NCBI GenBank assembly: GCA_020430865.1
Contig: JAGQIY010000553.1
Span: 1-11,126, forward strand
Source of the DNA: Myxococcales bacterium
Lineage (GTDB): Bacteria; Myxococcota; Polyangia; Polyangiales; Polyangiaceae
Direction of reading: 5' to 3'
DNA: 11,126 nucleotides
Shown here: positions 1-7,572 of the stretch, one piece after another
Layout of the letters: each line of letters starts with the position of its first letter
Numbering within the stretch: position 1 is the stretch's first letter
Notes under the pieces: generated by a model
Seen by the model: only the letters and a program-made list of their open reading frames with translations
Databases searched by the model: none
Told to the model about the DNA's origin: nothing
Made by a program: the position numbers and the translations under genes

Positions 1-1244
<1,244 letters not shown>

Positions 1245-1437
1245 AGACGGTCTGCTGGGGGATGGAATTCGAGTGGTTTGAGGGGCTGAAACGAGCTAGG
1301 GCGGAATTGCGCGAGGTTGGAAGCCTGATCTTCCGATCGGTCTCTCCCCTGCCTTCTGTAGGTTCGGGCCTACGCTTCAGCCAGCGGGGAGCTGGTTCGC
1401 TCGCTTGCAGGTTCGCGATTTCGTAATTTCAGTTTCG
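1245..1437. other. Divergent intergenic region, sigma factor / ABC protein
   Basis: This 193-nt gap should contain both divergent promoters, but I find no convincing -35/-10 pair on either strand. Two small hairpins lie on the ABC side: GTAGG-TTCGGG-CCTAC at 1358-1373 and CCAGC-GGGGA-GCTGG at 1381-1395. The loop of the second carries a ribosome-binding-site-like GGGGA. An 8-bp palindrome CCGATCGG lies at 1333-1340. No function can be assigned. If the ABC gene used the TTG at 1405, the gap would shrink to 160 nt. Confidence 0.4.
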
Positions 1438-3144
1438 ATGGCGATCGGGGATTCGAGGCGCGCAAGTGCGCGAGATCTCGCCGCGCTCGGTGCGGGCGGC
1501 CGCGATCGCGGGGATTCCCAGCCAGGGGAGGTCTCCGCCCGTGAGACTCCGAGCCGGGGTGCTCCCAGCTTGTACGGCTGCGCGCTGGCCGAGTTGCGCA
1601 AGCAGCGATTTTTTGGTTTTGGCGCCGTGGCGTCAGCGCTCGGTGTGGGGATTGGCCACGCGGGCCTCGCGCTCTCGGCGGGGTTGGTGGCTCGCTCCCT
1701 GGTGAGTGAGTCTGGGAGCGTTCGAGGGGTTGGGCTTTCCACTGTGTGTCTCATCGGCCTGCTGGCAAGCCTGCTCAAGGCAATCGCTCAGGCGGGGTTG
1801 GCGCACAGTCAGGCGCGTCTCAGCGCGGCAGTCGGCAATCGGGTCCGCTCCGAGGTGGCTCGCGGTCTGCTGGCGCAGGGCGGCACGGGGACGGCGCAGC
1901 AGCTGTTGGCGCGGATTGCCGTTCGGGTGCGTGAGGTGGAGCTCGGGAGCGAGGGCTGGATCGCGCTGCATCGTGCGATCGCACAACTCGTGCCGCTCGC
2001 CGCTGCCCTGATCTTCCTGTCACCCCCCATGGCAATTGCTGCTGTGGGTGTCCTCACCCCCTTCGGCCTACTCGTCGCTCGATTCCGTGGGCAGTGGAAG
2101 CGCGAAGCACACCAGGCGCAGAGCGATGGCGAACGGCTCCACGCCCACGTGGATGAGCTCGTGGGGAACCTCGACCTGTTTCGCTCGTTCGGAGCTGGGA
2201 CCCAGGTGCTCAGCGCGCTCGATACTGCCGCGCGTGACGCCGGAGAGCGCAACGCGCGGGTGGAGGCCTTTCGCGTTGGTCTCTCGGGAGCGAACGAGGT
2301 GCTGGGGGCGCTGGCGGTGCTCGGCACGGTCTTGCTGGCCCAGCGTCTGGGCTTGGGCCTCGGTGATGGCCTGTTGCTCGCGTTCGCCGCCGTCTTCTTC
2401 ATGGCGTACCGACCGCTCAGAGATCTCGGTGATGGTCGCAGCGCCTGGGTCAAGGGCCAGGCTGCACTGGAATCACTCGATGCACTGACGGGGAAGCGCG
2501 TCCCAGATCAAGACGCGTTTTCGTGGGGAAATGGGCTGCTGGTTTGTGAGCGCTTGGGGCACGCCGAGCGGGGACCGGCGTTGGACATCCGGCTGGGCTT
2601 CGGCGAGGTGCTGTGGTTGCGAGGCCCGAACGGGAGCGGAAAGACCACGTTGCTGCGCTGTCTGCTGGGGCTCGAGTCGACGCGCGGTCAGGCCGTGTAC
2701 GCTGGACGCAAGCTGGATGGAGCTGGGGTCGGGCCGGGAGCGCGGCCCTTCGCCTGGGTCCCGCAGGCTGCGCCGATCATCACCGGCACGCTGCTCGACA
2801 ACGTACGGCTGATGGGTGCTGGCGAGGCGCAAGCCAACGCAGCGTTGGAGCTGCTGGATGCCGCCTGGCTGAACGGGCGCCTCGCGGACGATGTGCTGGG
2901 TCCAGGTGGGCGAGAAGTTTCCGGGGGGGAACGTAGACTGATCGCTTTGGCCCGCGCAGTGGCGACACAGCAGCCGGTGCTTCTGCTGGACGAGCCCTTG
3001 GCGGGGCTAGACGAGACCGCTGCGCGCAAGCTGCTGCTGGCGCTGCGGCGCTTGCGGGGCGAGCGGAGCCTGATCGTCGTGAGCCACGAGGCGTTGCCGC
3101 AAGGTCTCGCGGACCATCAGGTGCTCCTCACCCCCGAACCCTGA
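1438..3144 (+). CDS. ABC exporter-type protein, fused membrane and ATPase domains
   Basis: This is a half-transporter: an N-terminal membrane domain and a C-terminal nucleotide-binding domain in one 568-residue chain, expected to dimerise in the inner membrane and pump an unknown substrate. Hydrophobic segments lie near residues 58-88, 98-119, 180-195, 198-214, 286-302 and 311-325, fitting six helices. The ATPase part shows Walker A GPNGSGKTT (396-404), Q-loop WVPQ (Q443), signature VSGGERR (494-500, a variant of LSGGQ), Walker B LLLDEP with catalytic Glu519, and H-loop VVSHE (His550). All catalytic elements are present, so it should be active. The membrane domain is short and Ala/Gly/Leu-rich, and it recalls CydC/CydD-like exporters, but I cannot support a substrate. 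The start is uncertain: ATG 1438 was preferred over an in-frame TTG at 1405 because neither has a good ribosome binding site; the first 45 residues are hydrophilic and may not be conserved. The gene stands alone and converges on pheS. Confidence 0.85.
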   Translation: MAIGDSRRASARDLAALGAGGRDRGDSQPGEVSARETPSRGAPSLYGCALAELRKQRFFGFGAVASALGVGIGHAGLALSAGLVARSLVSESGSVRGVGLSTVCLIGLLASLLKAIAQAGLAHSQARLSAAVGNRVRSEVARGLLAQGGTGTAQQLLARIAVRVREVELGSEGWIALHRAIAQLVPLAAALIFLSPPMAIAAVGVLTPFGLLVARFRGQWKREAHQAQSDGERLHAHVDELVGNLDLFRSFGAGTQVLSALDTAARDAGERNARVEAFRVGLSGANEVLGALAVLGTVLLAQRLGLGLGDGLLLAFAAVFFMAYRPLRDLGDGRSAWVKGQAALESLDALTGKRVPDQDAFSWGNGLLVCERLGHAERGPALDIRLGFGEVLWLRGPNGSGKTTLLRCLLGLESTRGQAVYAGRKLDGAGVGPGARPFAWVPQAAPIITGTLLDNVRLMGAGEAQANAALELLDAAWLNGRLADDVLGPGGREVSGGERRLIALARAVATQQPVLLLDEPLAGLDETAARKLLLALRRLRGERSLIVVSHEALPQGLADHQVLLTPEP

Positions 3145-3185
3145 GCGAGGCGCTCAGCCAGGTGATCCGGGAGCGGCGTCCGGAT
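3141..3185. terminator. Tandem hairpins between convergent ABC gene and pheS
   Basis: Two perfect inverted repeats fill the gap between convergent genes. CTGAGCG-AGG-CGCTCAG (3141-3157) has a 7-bp stem and overlaps the ABC stop codon (TGA 3142-3144). ATCCGG-9 nt-CCGGAT (3165-3185) has a 6-bp stem and ends 8 nt before the pheS stop codon. Neither is followed by a T-run on either strand, so they are not classical intrinsic terminators. They could still block 3' exonucleases or mark transcript ends in both directions. Confidence 0.45.
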
Positions 3186-3193
3186 TCGCTGCG

Positions 3194-4261
3194 CTAGAAC
3201 TGTGCGAGAAAGCGAGGATCGTTCTCGAACAAGACGCGGATGTCTGGGACCCCGTAGCGCAGCATGGCGACGCGCTCGACGCCGAGACCAAAGGCAAAGC
3301 CCGTGAAGCGCTCGGAGTCGATGTTGCAGTGCTCGAGCACTGCGGGGTGCACCATGCCGCAGCCGAGCACTTCGAGCCAGCGCGTGCCCTTGCAGACTCG
3401 ACAGTCACCCTTGGTTGTTTCCGTGCAGAAAACGCACTCGACGTCCAGCTCGGCGCCAGGCTCGACGAAAGGGAAGTAGCTCGGCCGGAAGCGCACCTGA
3501 ACGTGTTCGCCGTACATGCGCTGCGCAAACGCAGTGAGCACGCCCTTGAGGTGTGCGAAGCTCACGTCCTCGTCCACCAGGAAGCCCTCGATCTGGTGGA
3601 ACATCGGCGAGTGCGTGACGTCGTCGTCGCGCCGGAACACTGCGCCACCGCTCACCACGGCCATCGGCGGCTCGTGGCGGCTCATCTCCCGCACCTGGAC
3701 GTTCGAGGTGTGGGTGCGCAGGAGGACGCGCGCGTCAGCGGGCGCACCGTCGACCTTCACCCAGAAGCTGTCCTGCATGTCCGTCGCCGGGTGATCCGGC
3801 GGGAAGGCGAGCTTCGTGAAGTTGTTGCTCTCGAGCTCGACCTGTGGCCCCCAAGCGACGCTGAACCCCAGGTCACGGAAGGTGTCGAGGATCTCGTCGC
3901 GAACCTGCGTGAGCGGGTGCAGGTGACCCCGCGGCGCTGGCGAGCGGCCGGGCATGCTGAGGTCGAAAGGAGTCGCCTCGAGATCCGCCTTGCGAGCGGC
4001 TGCGCTCAGCTCCTGCAAGCGAGCTTCGAAGCTCTGCTCGACCTCGTGCTTGGTCGCGTTGACGGCTTCGCCGATCTCCCGACGCTTGTCGGCGGGGACC
4101 TTGCCCATCAGCTTCAACAGCTGGGTGAGCCGTCCCTTCTTGCCTAGCAACTCGGCGCGAGCAGCGCGCAGGTCCTGCTCGGAAGTTGCTGCAGCGAACT
4201 GCGCGCGGAAATCTTCACCGAAGGCGCTGAGGCCGTTCTCGATCTCAGCCGTCGGATCCAT
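3194..4261 (-). CDS. pheS: Phenylalanine--tRNA ligase alpha subunit
   Basis: PheS is the catalytic subunit of the cytoplasmic alpha2beta2 enzyme that charges tRNA-Phe with phenylalanine. The 355-residue chain has the expected order. Residues 1-95 form a charged helical arm (tRNA-binding coiled coil). Class II motif 1 is near 115-133, LLRTHTSNVQVR is at 180-191, motif 2 runs to HQIEGFLVD (222-230), YFPFVEPGAE at 262-271 is the phenylalanine pocket, and motif 3 GFAFGLGVERVAMLRYGV is at 321-338. Four cysteines at 276, 279, 287 and 290 (CVFC and CRVC) form a knuckle like that of Bacillus-type PheS and absent from E. coli PheS; metal binding is an inference. Length is normal (about 330-360). It lies 21 nt behind rplT and is probably co-transcribed, with only a weak ribosome binding site, which suggests coupling. 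The partner gene pheT does not follow; the next gene is convergent. Confidence 0.97.
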   Translation of the reverse strand: MDPTAEIENGLSAFGEDFRAQFAAATSEQDLRAARAELLGKKGRLTQLLKLMGKVPADKRREIGEAVNATKHEVEQSFEARLQELSAAARKADLEATPFDLSMPGRSPAPRGHLHPLTQVRDEILDTFRDLGFSVAWGPQVELESNNFTKLAFPPDHPATDMQDSFWVKVDGAPADARVLLRTHTSNVQVREMSRHEPPMAVVSGGAVFRRDDDVTHSPMFHQIEGFLVDEDVSFAHLKGVLTAFAQRMYGEHVQVRFRPSYFPFVEPGAELDVECVFCTETTKGDCRVCKGTRWLEVLGCGMVHPAVLEHCNIDSERFTGFAFGLGVERVAMLRYGVPDIRVLFENDPRFLAQF

Positions 4262-4282
4262 CGCCGCGCGCGTCTCGAACGA

Positions 4283-4636
4283 TCAACCGGCCTGCGCTGC
4301 CAGCTCGGTCAGGGCCTTGAAGGCGCTCGGATCGTTGACCGCCATGTCGGCCAGCACCTTGCGATCCAGCTCCACGCCAGCCTTCTTCAGCGCGCCCATC
4401 AGGCGGGAGTAGCTGGTGCCGTGCTCATGGCAGGCGGCGTTGATGCGGACGATCCAGAGCCGACGGAAGTCGCGCTTACGCAGCTTGCGGCCGACGTAGG
4501 CGTACTGCCAGCTCTTCCACAGCACACGCAGCGCCTGACGGAAGCGATTCTTGCGACCTCCCCAAAAGCCCTTGGTCTGCTTCAGCACGCGCTTGTGGCG
4601 ACGACGGGGGCTGGGGCCTCTCTTTACGCGGGGCAT
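4283..4636 (-). CDS. rplT: 50S ribosomal protein L20
   Basis: L20 binds 23S rRNA early in large-subunit assembly and in several bacteria represses its own operon by binding the mRNA. The 117-residue product has the full family layout: a very basic N-terminal tail ([19 protein letters not shown]), then [33 protein letters not shown], and the globular C-terminus with [22 protein letters not shown] in order. Length is typical. A strong ribosome binding site, GAGGAG at 4644-4649, lies 7 nt before the ATG at 4636. It starts 18 nt after rpmI and is followed by pheS after 21 nt, so the three form one transcription unit. No truncation or odd residue is seen. Confidence 0.98.
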   Translation of the reverse strand: MPRVKRGPSPRRRHKRVLKQTKGFWGGRKNRFRQALRVLWKSWQYAYVGRKLRKRDFRRLWIVRINAACHEHGTSYSRLMGALKKAGVELDRKVLADMAVNDPSAFKALTELAAQAG

Positions 4637-4654
4637 TCTCTGACTCCTCTAGGC

Positions 4655-4852
4655 TCAGCCGTAGGGCAAAAGCAGCTTGACGCGCTTCTCCATGGCCGGG
4701 GCGACCATGTCGTTGTCACGCAGGCGGCGCTTCCGCTTGCGGGACTTGCCAATCATGTTGTGCTGCAGGCCCATCTTCGGGCGACGGATGCGACCGGAGC
4801 CGGTGATCTTGAATCGCTTGGCTGCGGCGCGGTTGGTCTTCATCTTGGGCAT
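4655..4852 (-). CDS. rpmI: 50S ribosomal protein L35
   Basis: L35 is a small basic protein of the large ribosomal subunit. The 65-residue product begins MPKMKTNRAAAKRFKITGSG and continues with the typical basic stretch IGKSRKRKRRLR, ending MEKRVKLLLPYG. An upstream in-frame start would add 37 residues, but the family always begins at MPKMKT. The ATG at 4852 also has a GGAG (4859-4862) 6 nt upstream, so the short form is right. It is the first gene of the rpmI-rplT-pheS unit. In most bacteria infC precedes it; here it is preceded by its own promoter and a structured leader. Confidence 0.98.
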   Translation of the reverse strand: MPKMKTNRAAAKRFKITGSGRIRRPKMGLQHNMIGKSRKRKRRLRDNDMVAPAMEKRVKLLLPYG

Positions 4853-4983
4853 GGTCGACTCCAGCGGTGCGCGCTGTAGCGCGCCTACCGCGCAGCCACC
4901 AGGGAGATTTGCTTCCCGACGGCTGTGATAAGCGGGTTCTCGCGTGGGCGCGAGACGCAACACGAAGCGAGGGCCTCGTGGGG
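4853..4983 (-). promoter_or_regulatory. Structured 5' leader of rpmI-rplT-pheS (candidate L20-type r-protein leader)
   Basis: Between the predicted transcription start (about 4983) and the rpmI ATG lie roughly 130 nt with three successive hairpins, read here on the plus strand. TCTCGCG-TGGG-CGCGAGA is at 4938-4955 (7 bp). CAGCC...GGCTG with inner GGGA/TCCC is at 4893-4925 (5+4 bp). CGGT GCGCGC-TGTA-GCGCGC (ct) ACCG is at 4865-4890 (6+4 bp with a 2-nt bulge). The last ends 2 nt from the ribosome binding site (GGAG, 4859-4862), so it could control access to it. L20 autoregulation through the leader of this operon is established in E. coli and Bacillus; that this leader does so is an inference, and I could not match a known Rfam consensus by eye. 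Excess structure could also be an effect of GC content. Confidence 0.45.
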
Positions 4984-4989
4984 CCGGGC

Positions 4990-5018
4990 GTTATGACGGA
5001 TGCCGCTCGGCTAGTCAA
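4990..5018 (-). promoter_or_regulatory. Sigma-70 promoter for rpmI-rplT-pheS
   Basis: Read on the minus strand, TTGACT (5013-5018) is separated by exactly 17 bp from CATAAC (4990-4995). This gives five of six matches to the -35 consensus and four of six to the -10 consensus at ideal spacing, in otherwise GC-rich DNA. Transcription would start near 4983. Its place between the lipoprotein gene and rpmI shows that the ribosomal genes are driven separately from upstream genes. Confidence 0.7.
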
Positions 5019-5039
5019 GCTGCGTGATACAGCCGCAGC
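5019..5039 (-). terminator. Hairpin after lipoprotein gene, abutting the rpmI -35 box
   Basis: GCTGCG-9 nt-CGCAGC forms a perfect 6-bp stem 57 nt beyond the lipoprotein stop codon and immediately upstream of the rpmI -35 element. In the minus direction it is followed by TTGACT rather than a T-run, so it is at best a weak intrinsic terminator. It could equally be a dyad operator next to the rpmI promoter. Confidence 0.3.
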
Positions 5040-5095
5040 GGGGTGGCTGGCGCGTTCGTCGTGGCGGCAACGGTCCTCACCCCCAAACCACTGAA

Positions 5096-6535
5096 CTACT
5101 GAGCATCGGGGTAACACATCCGGTAGCGCTCCACTCGCAGCTCGGCTCCGTTCGCCTGGCGCTGGACCCAGGCGACGGCGAACTTGTCCTCACCGCTCAC
5201 CGCGATCTTGGCATTGTCCGGAGCGCCGACTTCGTCCGCCATGTCCAGCGTCGTGTTGGCCAGGACTTCGGCGTCGGGCTTGCCGCTGACCAGCCTGATG
5301 CTGCTGACGGAGAGCTCGAGCTTGGGCGGTTCGACGCCGATGTTGGGTATGGCGCTGACGATGTTCAGAACGTTGGGCTCGATCTCACGCTGAATCGACG
5401 CGAACGCTGGGTTGCGCGTCCCGGGACTCCCCTTCCGATCCTCGTTTCCGCAGGTGGGCGCCAGACAGCCTCCGACGCCGCACGCCAGGGGGGTGACGTC
5501 GGAGATCGCGGAGTCGTCCTGGCCACGGGTCCACCAGCCGTACCAGTAGCTACCGGTGATCCGTGTGGAACCGGCGCCGGTGACTGGCTGCGACTTGTCG
5601 CCGATGCAGCTCGCGACCGGGACCGGTGTGCCGCCCTCGATCTGAGTGCGCACGAAGTCGTCGCCCACCACCAGGATCCCCGGGTGCGTACCGTCGTCCA
5701 GCGGCGCCAACCCTCTGGGGTTCGCCGTGGTCATCGACCAGGAGCGCATGCTGTCGTCCAGCGGGAAGAAGAGCGCGCTCACGCGGGTCAGCCAGCCTAC
5801 GTTCACCGTGCCCCCGGTCAGCCAGATGATCGGGTTACGGGTCAGGTCCGGCACCGCGAACTTGGGCAGCGTCAGGCTGAGATTTCCCAGGCCATCGGAG
5901 ACGATCTCGAGGTTCTCGTCCAGCGCCATCAGGTACACGTCAGCGTCTTGATTGGTCTGAGTGCGGGCGGCCAGGACCAGATAGAGCCGGGTGGTCAGGT
6001 TCTCCACGATGGCGAGCAGGCCCGCGCCGCTGGCGGGCTCGTAGGCGGCGAGGGGCGTTCCTTTGCGCAAGGTGCTGAAGCGCGCACCTTCCACGAAGGA
6101 CTCGGCGTCCCCCGAGCGTCCGAAGGTCCACAGCGACAGGTCGTCCTTGCCGCCCTCGCGCGCGAACCGCGAGAGGTAGAACTTGCCGCCTGCGCTGACC
6201 AGATTGATGTTGTGGATGTCCTCCAGCGGCTGGCTGATGCTCATTCCGTCGGGAACCACGTGTTGAGGTTCGTAGACGCAAGTCGGGGCGTCACCGCTGG
6301 TGTCACAGAAGTCCTTGGTGCACGGATCCCTGTCGTCACACACACCGCAAGCCGTACCGCCATCCAAGCCGCCGGTTCCGCCGCTACCGCCGCTCGCCGT
6401 GCCGCCGGCGCCCCCGTCCGCTCCTTCGTCGTCGTCCTGCAGGGAGTCGAAGTCCAGGACGAATGAGCAGGCGCCCATCCACAATCCCGCGCTGACCAGC
6501 GCGAGCGTCATGCTCCTCCGAGCTAGCGGGTGCAT
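5096..6535 (-). CDS. Putative lipoprotein with Gly-rich spacer and Cys-rich repeat
   Basis: I do not recognise a named family. The 479-residue product has a lipoprotein-type signal: charged start (HPLARRS), hydrophobic core and lipobox MGAC with Cys23. Met at -3 is unusual, while Ser at +2 predicts the outer membrane. Residues 34-60 are an Asp/Gly/Ser/Thr spacer (GGAGGTASGGSGGTGG). Then come five cysteines at 63, 66, 72, 77 and 86, with spacing (DPCTKDFCDTSGDAPTC) like the Cys-rich CTDC repeats common in myxobacterial surface proteins. The remaining 390 residues look beta-rich, with further cysteines near the middle and at the end (PLACGVGGCLAPTC, YRMCYPDAQ), consistent with disulphides outside the cytoplasm; a beta-propeller is conceivable but unproven. 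Start: ATG at 6533-6535 with GGAGG (6541-6545) 5 nt upstream; the TTG three bases earlier is less likely. Its ATG overlaps the stop codon of the TPR gene (TGATG), so the two are translationally coupled. Confidence 0.75.
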   Translation of the reverse strand: MHPLARRSMTLALVSAGLWMGACSFVLDFDSLQDDDEGADGGAGGTASGGSGGTGGLDGGTACGVCDDRDPCTKDFCDTSGDAPTCVYEPQHVVPDGMSISQPLEDIHNINLVSAGGKFYLSRFAREGGKDDLSLWTFGRSGDAESFVEGARFSTLRKGTPLAAYEPASGAGLLAIVENLTTRLYLVLAARTQTNQDADVYLMALDENLEIVSDGLGNLSLTLPKFAVPDLTRNPIIWLTGGTVNVGWLTRVSALFFPLDDSMRSWSMTTANPRGLAPLDDGTHPGILVVGDDFVRTQIEGGTPVPVASCIGDKSQPVTGAGSTRITGSYWYGWWTRGQDDSAISDVTPLACGVGGCLAPTCGNEDRKGSPGTRNPAFASIQREIEPNVLNIVSAIPNIGVEPPKLELSVSSIRLVSGKPDAEVLANTTLDMADEVGAPDNAKIAVSGEDKFAVAWVQRQANGAELRVERYRMCYPDAQ

Positions 6536-7422
6536 CAAAACCTCCAGCGGGCGTCGAAGGCGCCGCCCGTGGTGCTCGCTCCAACAAAAACGTGCGGAAA
6601 TCCCCAGGCGCGTCTGGTCGCGCGCTTGGCAGCGTTCGAAGGCCCGGAGTTGCCGGTGAAGAGCAAGGTGAGCCCGACGCCGACTCCCACCACAGCGACA
6701 CCGGTCAAGATGGTGCTGGTGAGCGCCATGGTGCGCCCGGTGGAGAGCTCGTCGTCGGTGCAGCGTGGGCTGCAGTCCTTCTTCGCGGAGTCGTACTCGC
6801 TCTTGGCGAGGATCCCAGTCACTGCGGCGCCCCCCGCCGACAAGCTGCCAAGCCCGATCAGAATCCAGGCGGGTACGTTCGTTCCGCTCGCCTCGGTTCC
6901 TTGGTCCTGCGCTGGCGGCGGCGCCGCGGTCTCGGGCTTCGCCACGGGTCTGGGACCGGGCTTGGGCTTGGGCTCGGGTTCGGGTTCGGGGGCGGGCGGC
7001 TCTGGCTCCACGCCTTCTCCCGCCTCGACCCGTTTCTGCAGGTTGGCCTTCCTCAGCTCGACCGTCTCCCGCAGCCCGCCTTCCGGCGCCAGTTCGAGGT
7101 ACCTGTCCAGCGCGGCGATGGCTTGCTCGAGCCGTCCCATCCGCTCGTAGACCGTCGCGATGTTGATCTGGATCTCCGGTCGCTTCGAGAGTTCGAACGC
7201 TTTGTCGAATGCTTCCAACGCGTTCTCGTAGTCGCTCTCTTCGAGGTACGCGGCTCCACTCTCGAAATGACGACGCGCGAGTTCGTCGGGGGAGGCTTGC
7301 CCGAAGGCCGGGACGCTGACGCCGAGAAGGGCGCTACACACCAGGGTCGTGAGCCAGCGTTGGCGCCGGCCACGTGACACACCTCTCATTGCAGGATCCA
7401 TATCACGCTTCCAGTGCTGCAT
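6535..7422 (-). CDS. Exported TPR protein with Pro-rich spacer and two C-terminal membrane segments
   Basis: The function is unknown; TPR units usually bind partner proteins. From the ATG at 7422 (295 residues) there is a basic stretch followed by a hydrophobic signal segment (about 23-43, ending VSVPAFGQA). Two tandem TPR units follow near 45-78 (PDELARRHFESGAAYLEESD and onward) and 82-115 (INIATVYERMGRLEQAIAAL), then a Pro/Glu/Lys spacer (139-171, PEPEPEPKPKPGPRP). Two hydrophobic segments near 183-206 and 232-255 are separated by a loop with two cysteines (CSPRC), and a short tail ends GGAFDARWRF. The TPRs would be periplasmic. The same architecture recurs in myxobacterial hypothetical proteins. 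Three starts are possible: 7422 (GAGGA 7 nt upstream, chosen), 7401 (GGAAG 6 nt upstream) and 7389. The open frame upstream to 7539 looks non-coding. It is the first gene of a coupled pair with the lipoprotein. Confidence 0.78.
   Translation of the reverse strand: MQHWKRDMDPAMRGVSRGRRQRWLTTLVCSALLGVSVPAFGQASPDELARRHFESGAAYLEESDYENALEAFDKAFELSKRPEIQINIATVYERMGRLEQAIAALDRYLELAPEGGLRETVELRKANLQKRVEAGEGVEPEPPAPEPEPEPKPKPGPRPVAKPETAAPPPAQDQGTEASGTNVPAWILIGLGSLSAGGAAVTGILAKSEYDSAKKDCSPRCTDDELSTGRTMALTSTILTGVAVVGVGVGLTLLFTGNSGPSNAAKRATRRAWGFPHVFVGASTTGGAFDARWRF
6541..6545 (-). promoter_or_regulatory. Ribosome binding site of the lipoprotein gene inside the TPR gene
   Basis: GGAGG lies in the last codons of the TPR gene (TGG AGG TTT TGA), 5 nt before the lipoprotein ATG. 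It decides the start at 6535 over the TTG at 6538 and supports translation re-initiation across the TGATG overlap. Confidence 0.75.
6957..7000. repeat. Short imperfect hexamer repeat coding for the Pro/Glu/Lys spacer
   Basis: On the plus strand, units such as GGCTTG, GGCTCG and GGTTCG follow one another without a break. On the minus strand they encode alternating Pro-Lys and Pro-Glu dipeptides in the TPR protein. Such tracts tend to vary in length between strains by slippage in steps of two residues without breaking the frame. Confidence 0.6.
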
Positions 7423-7444
7423 CGTTGCGTCCTCGGACCAGGCT

Positions 7445-7488
7445 CCTGCAACTGGCCTGCAATTAGCGTGCAACTTGCGTGCTGTCGC
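7445..7488. repeat. Three to four 11-bp direct repeats (TGCAAYT every 11 bp), likely regulator site
   Basis: Successive 11-mers read CCTGCAACTGG, CCTGCAATTAG, CGTGCAACTTG and a degenerate CGTGCTGTCGC. The 7-bp core TGCAACT/TGCAATT/TGCAACT starts at 7447, 7458 and 7469, so the spacing is exactly 11 bp with 4-bp spacers. Seven-bp units on an 11-bp period are the known layout of OmpR/PhoB-family response regulator sites; the core here does not match the E. coli Pho box (CTGTCAT). The array ends 23 bp before the chosen TPR start and 215 bp from the carB start, so it more likely controls the TPR-lipoprotein pair, though both divergent genes are possible. Confidence 0.6.
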
Positions 7489-7572
7489 GCGCGAGAGGCG
7501 CAGTCTGCCGTGCGATCCTGCCGGTATGCTCGGTGGCACGATTGCCCCGCAGGTGAGGCCAGGGGGTCACGT

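Noticed and set aside
3329..4147. 272-codon plus-strand frame inside pheS
   Set aside because: It is opposite a fully conserved pheS and reads as His/Arg/Glu/Val-rich shadow.
5024..6466. 480-codon plus-strand frame opposite the lipoprotein gene
   Set aside because: It is similar in length to the minus-strand gene, but only the minus strand has a signal sequence, lipobox, ribosome binding site and coupling. The plus frame is Asp/Gly/Arg/Val-rich shadow.
7447..7488. CRISPR-like or IS-end interpretation of the 11-bp repeats
   Set aside because: Units are 7 bp with 4-bp spacers and no variable spacers, and there is no transposase or target duplication nearby; a regulator site is simpler.
7534..7545. 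Sigma-54-like promoter TGGCACG...TTGC upstream of carB
   Set aside because: Both halves match, but TGGCAC and TTGC are only 2 bp apart, not 5, so the -24/-12 spacing is wrong.
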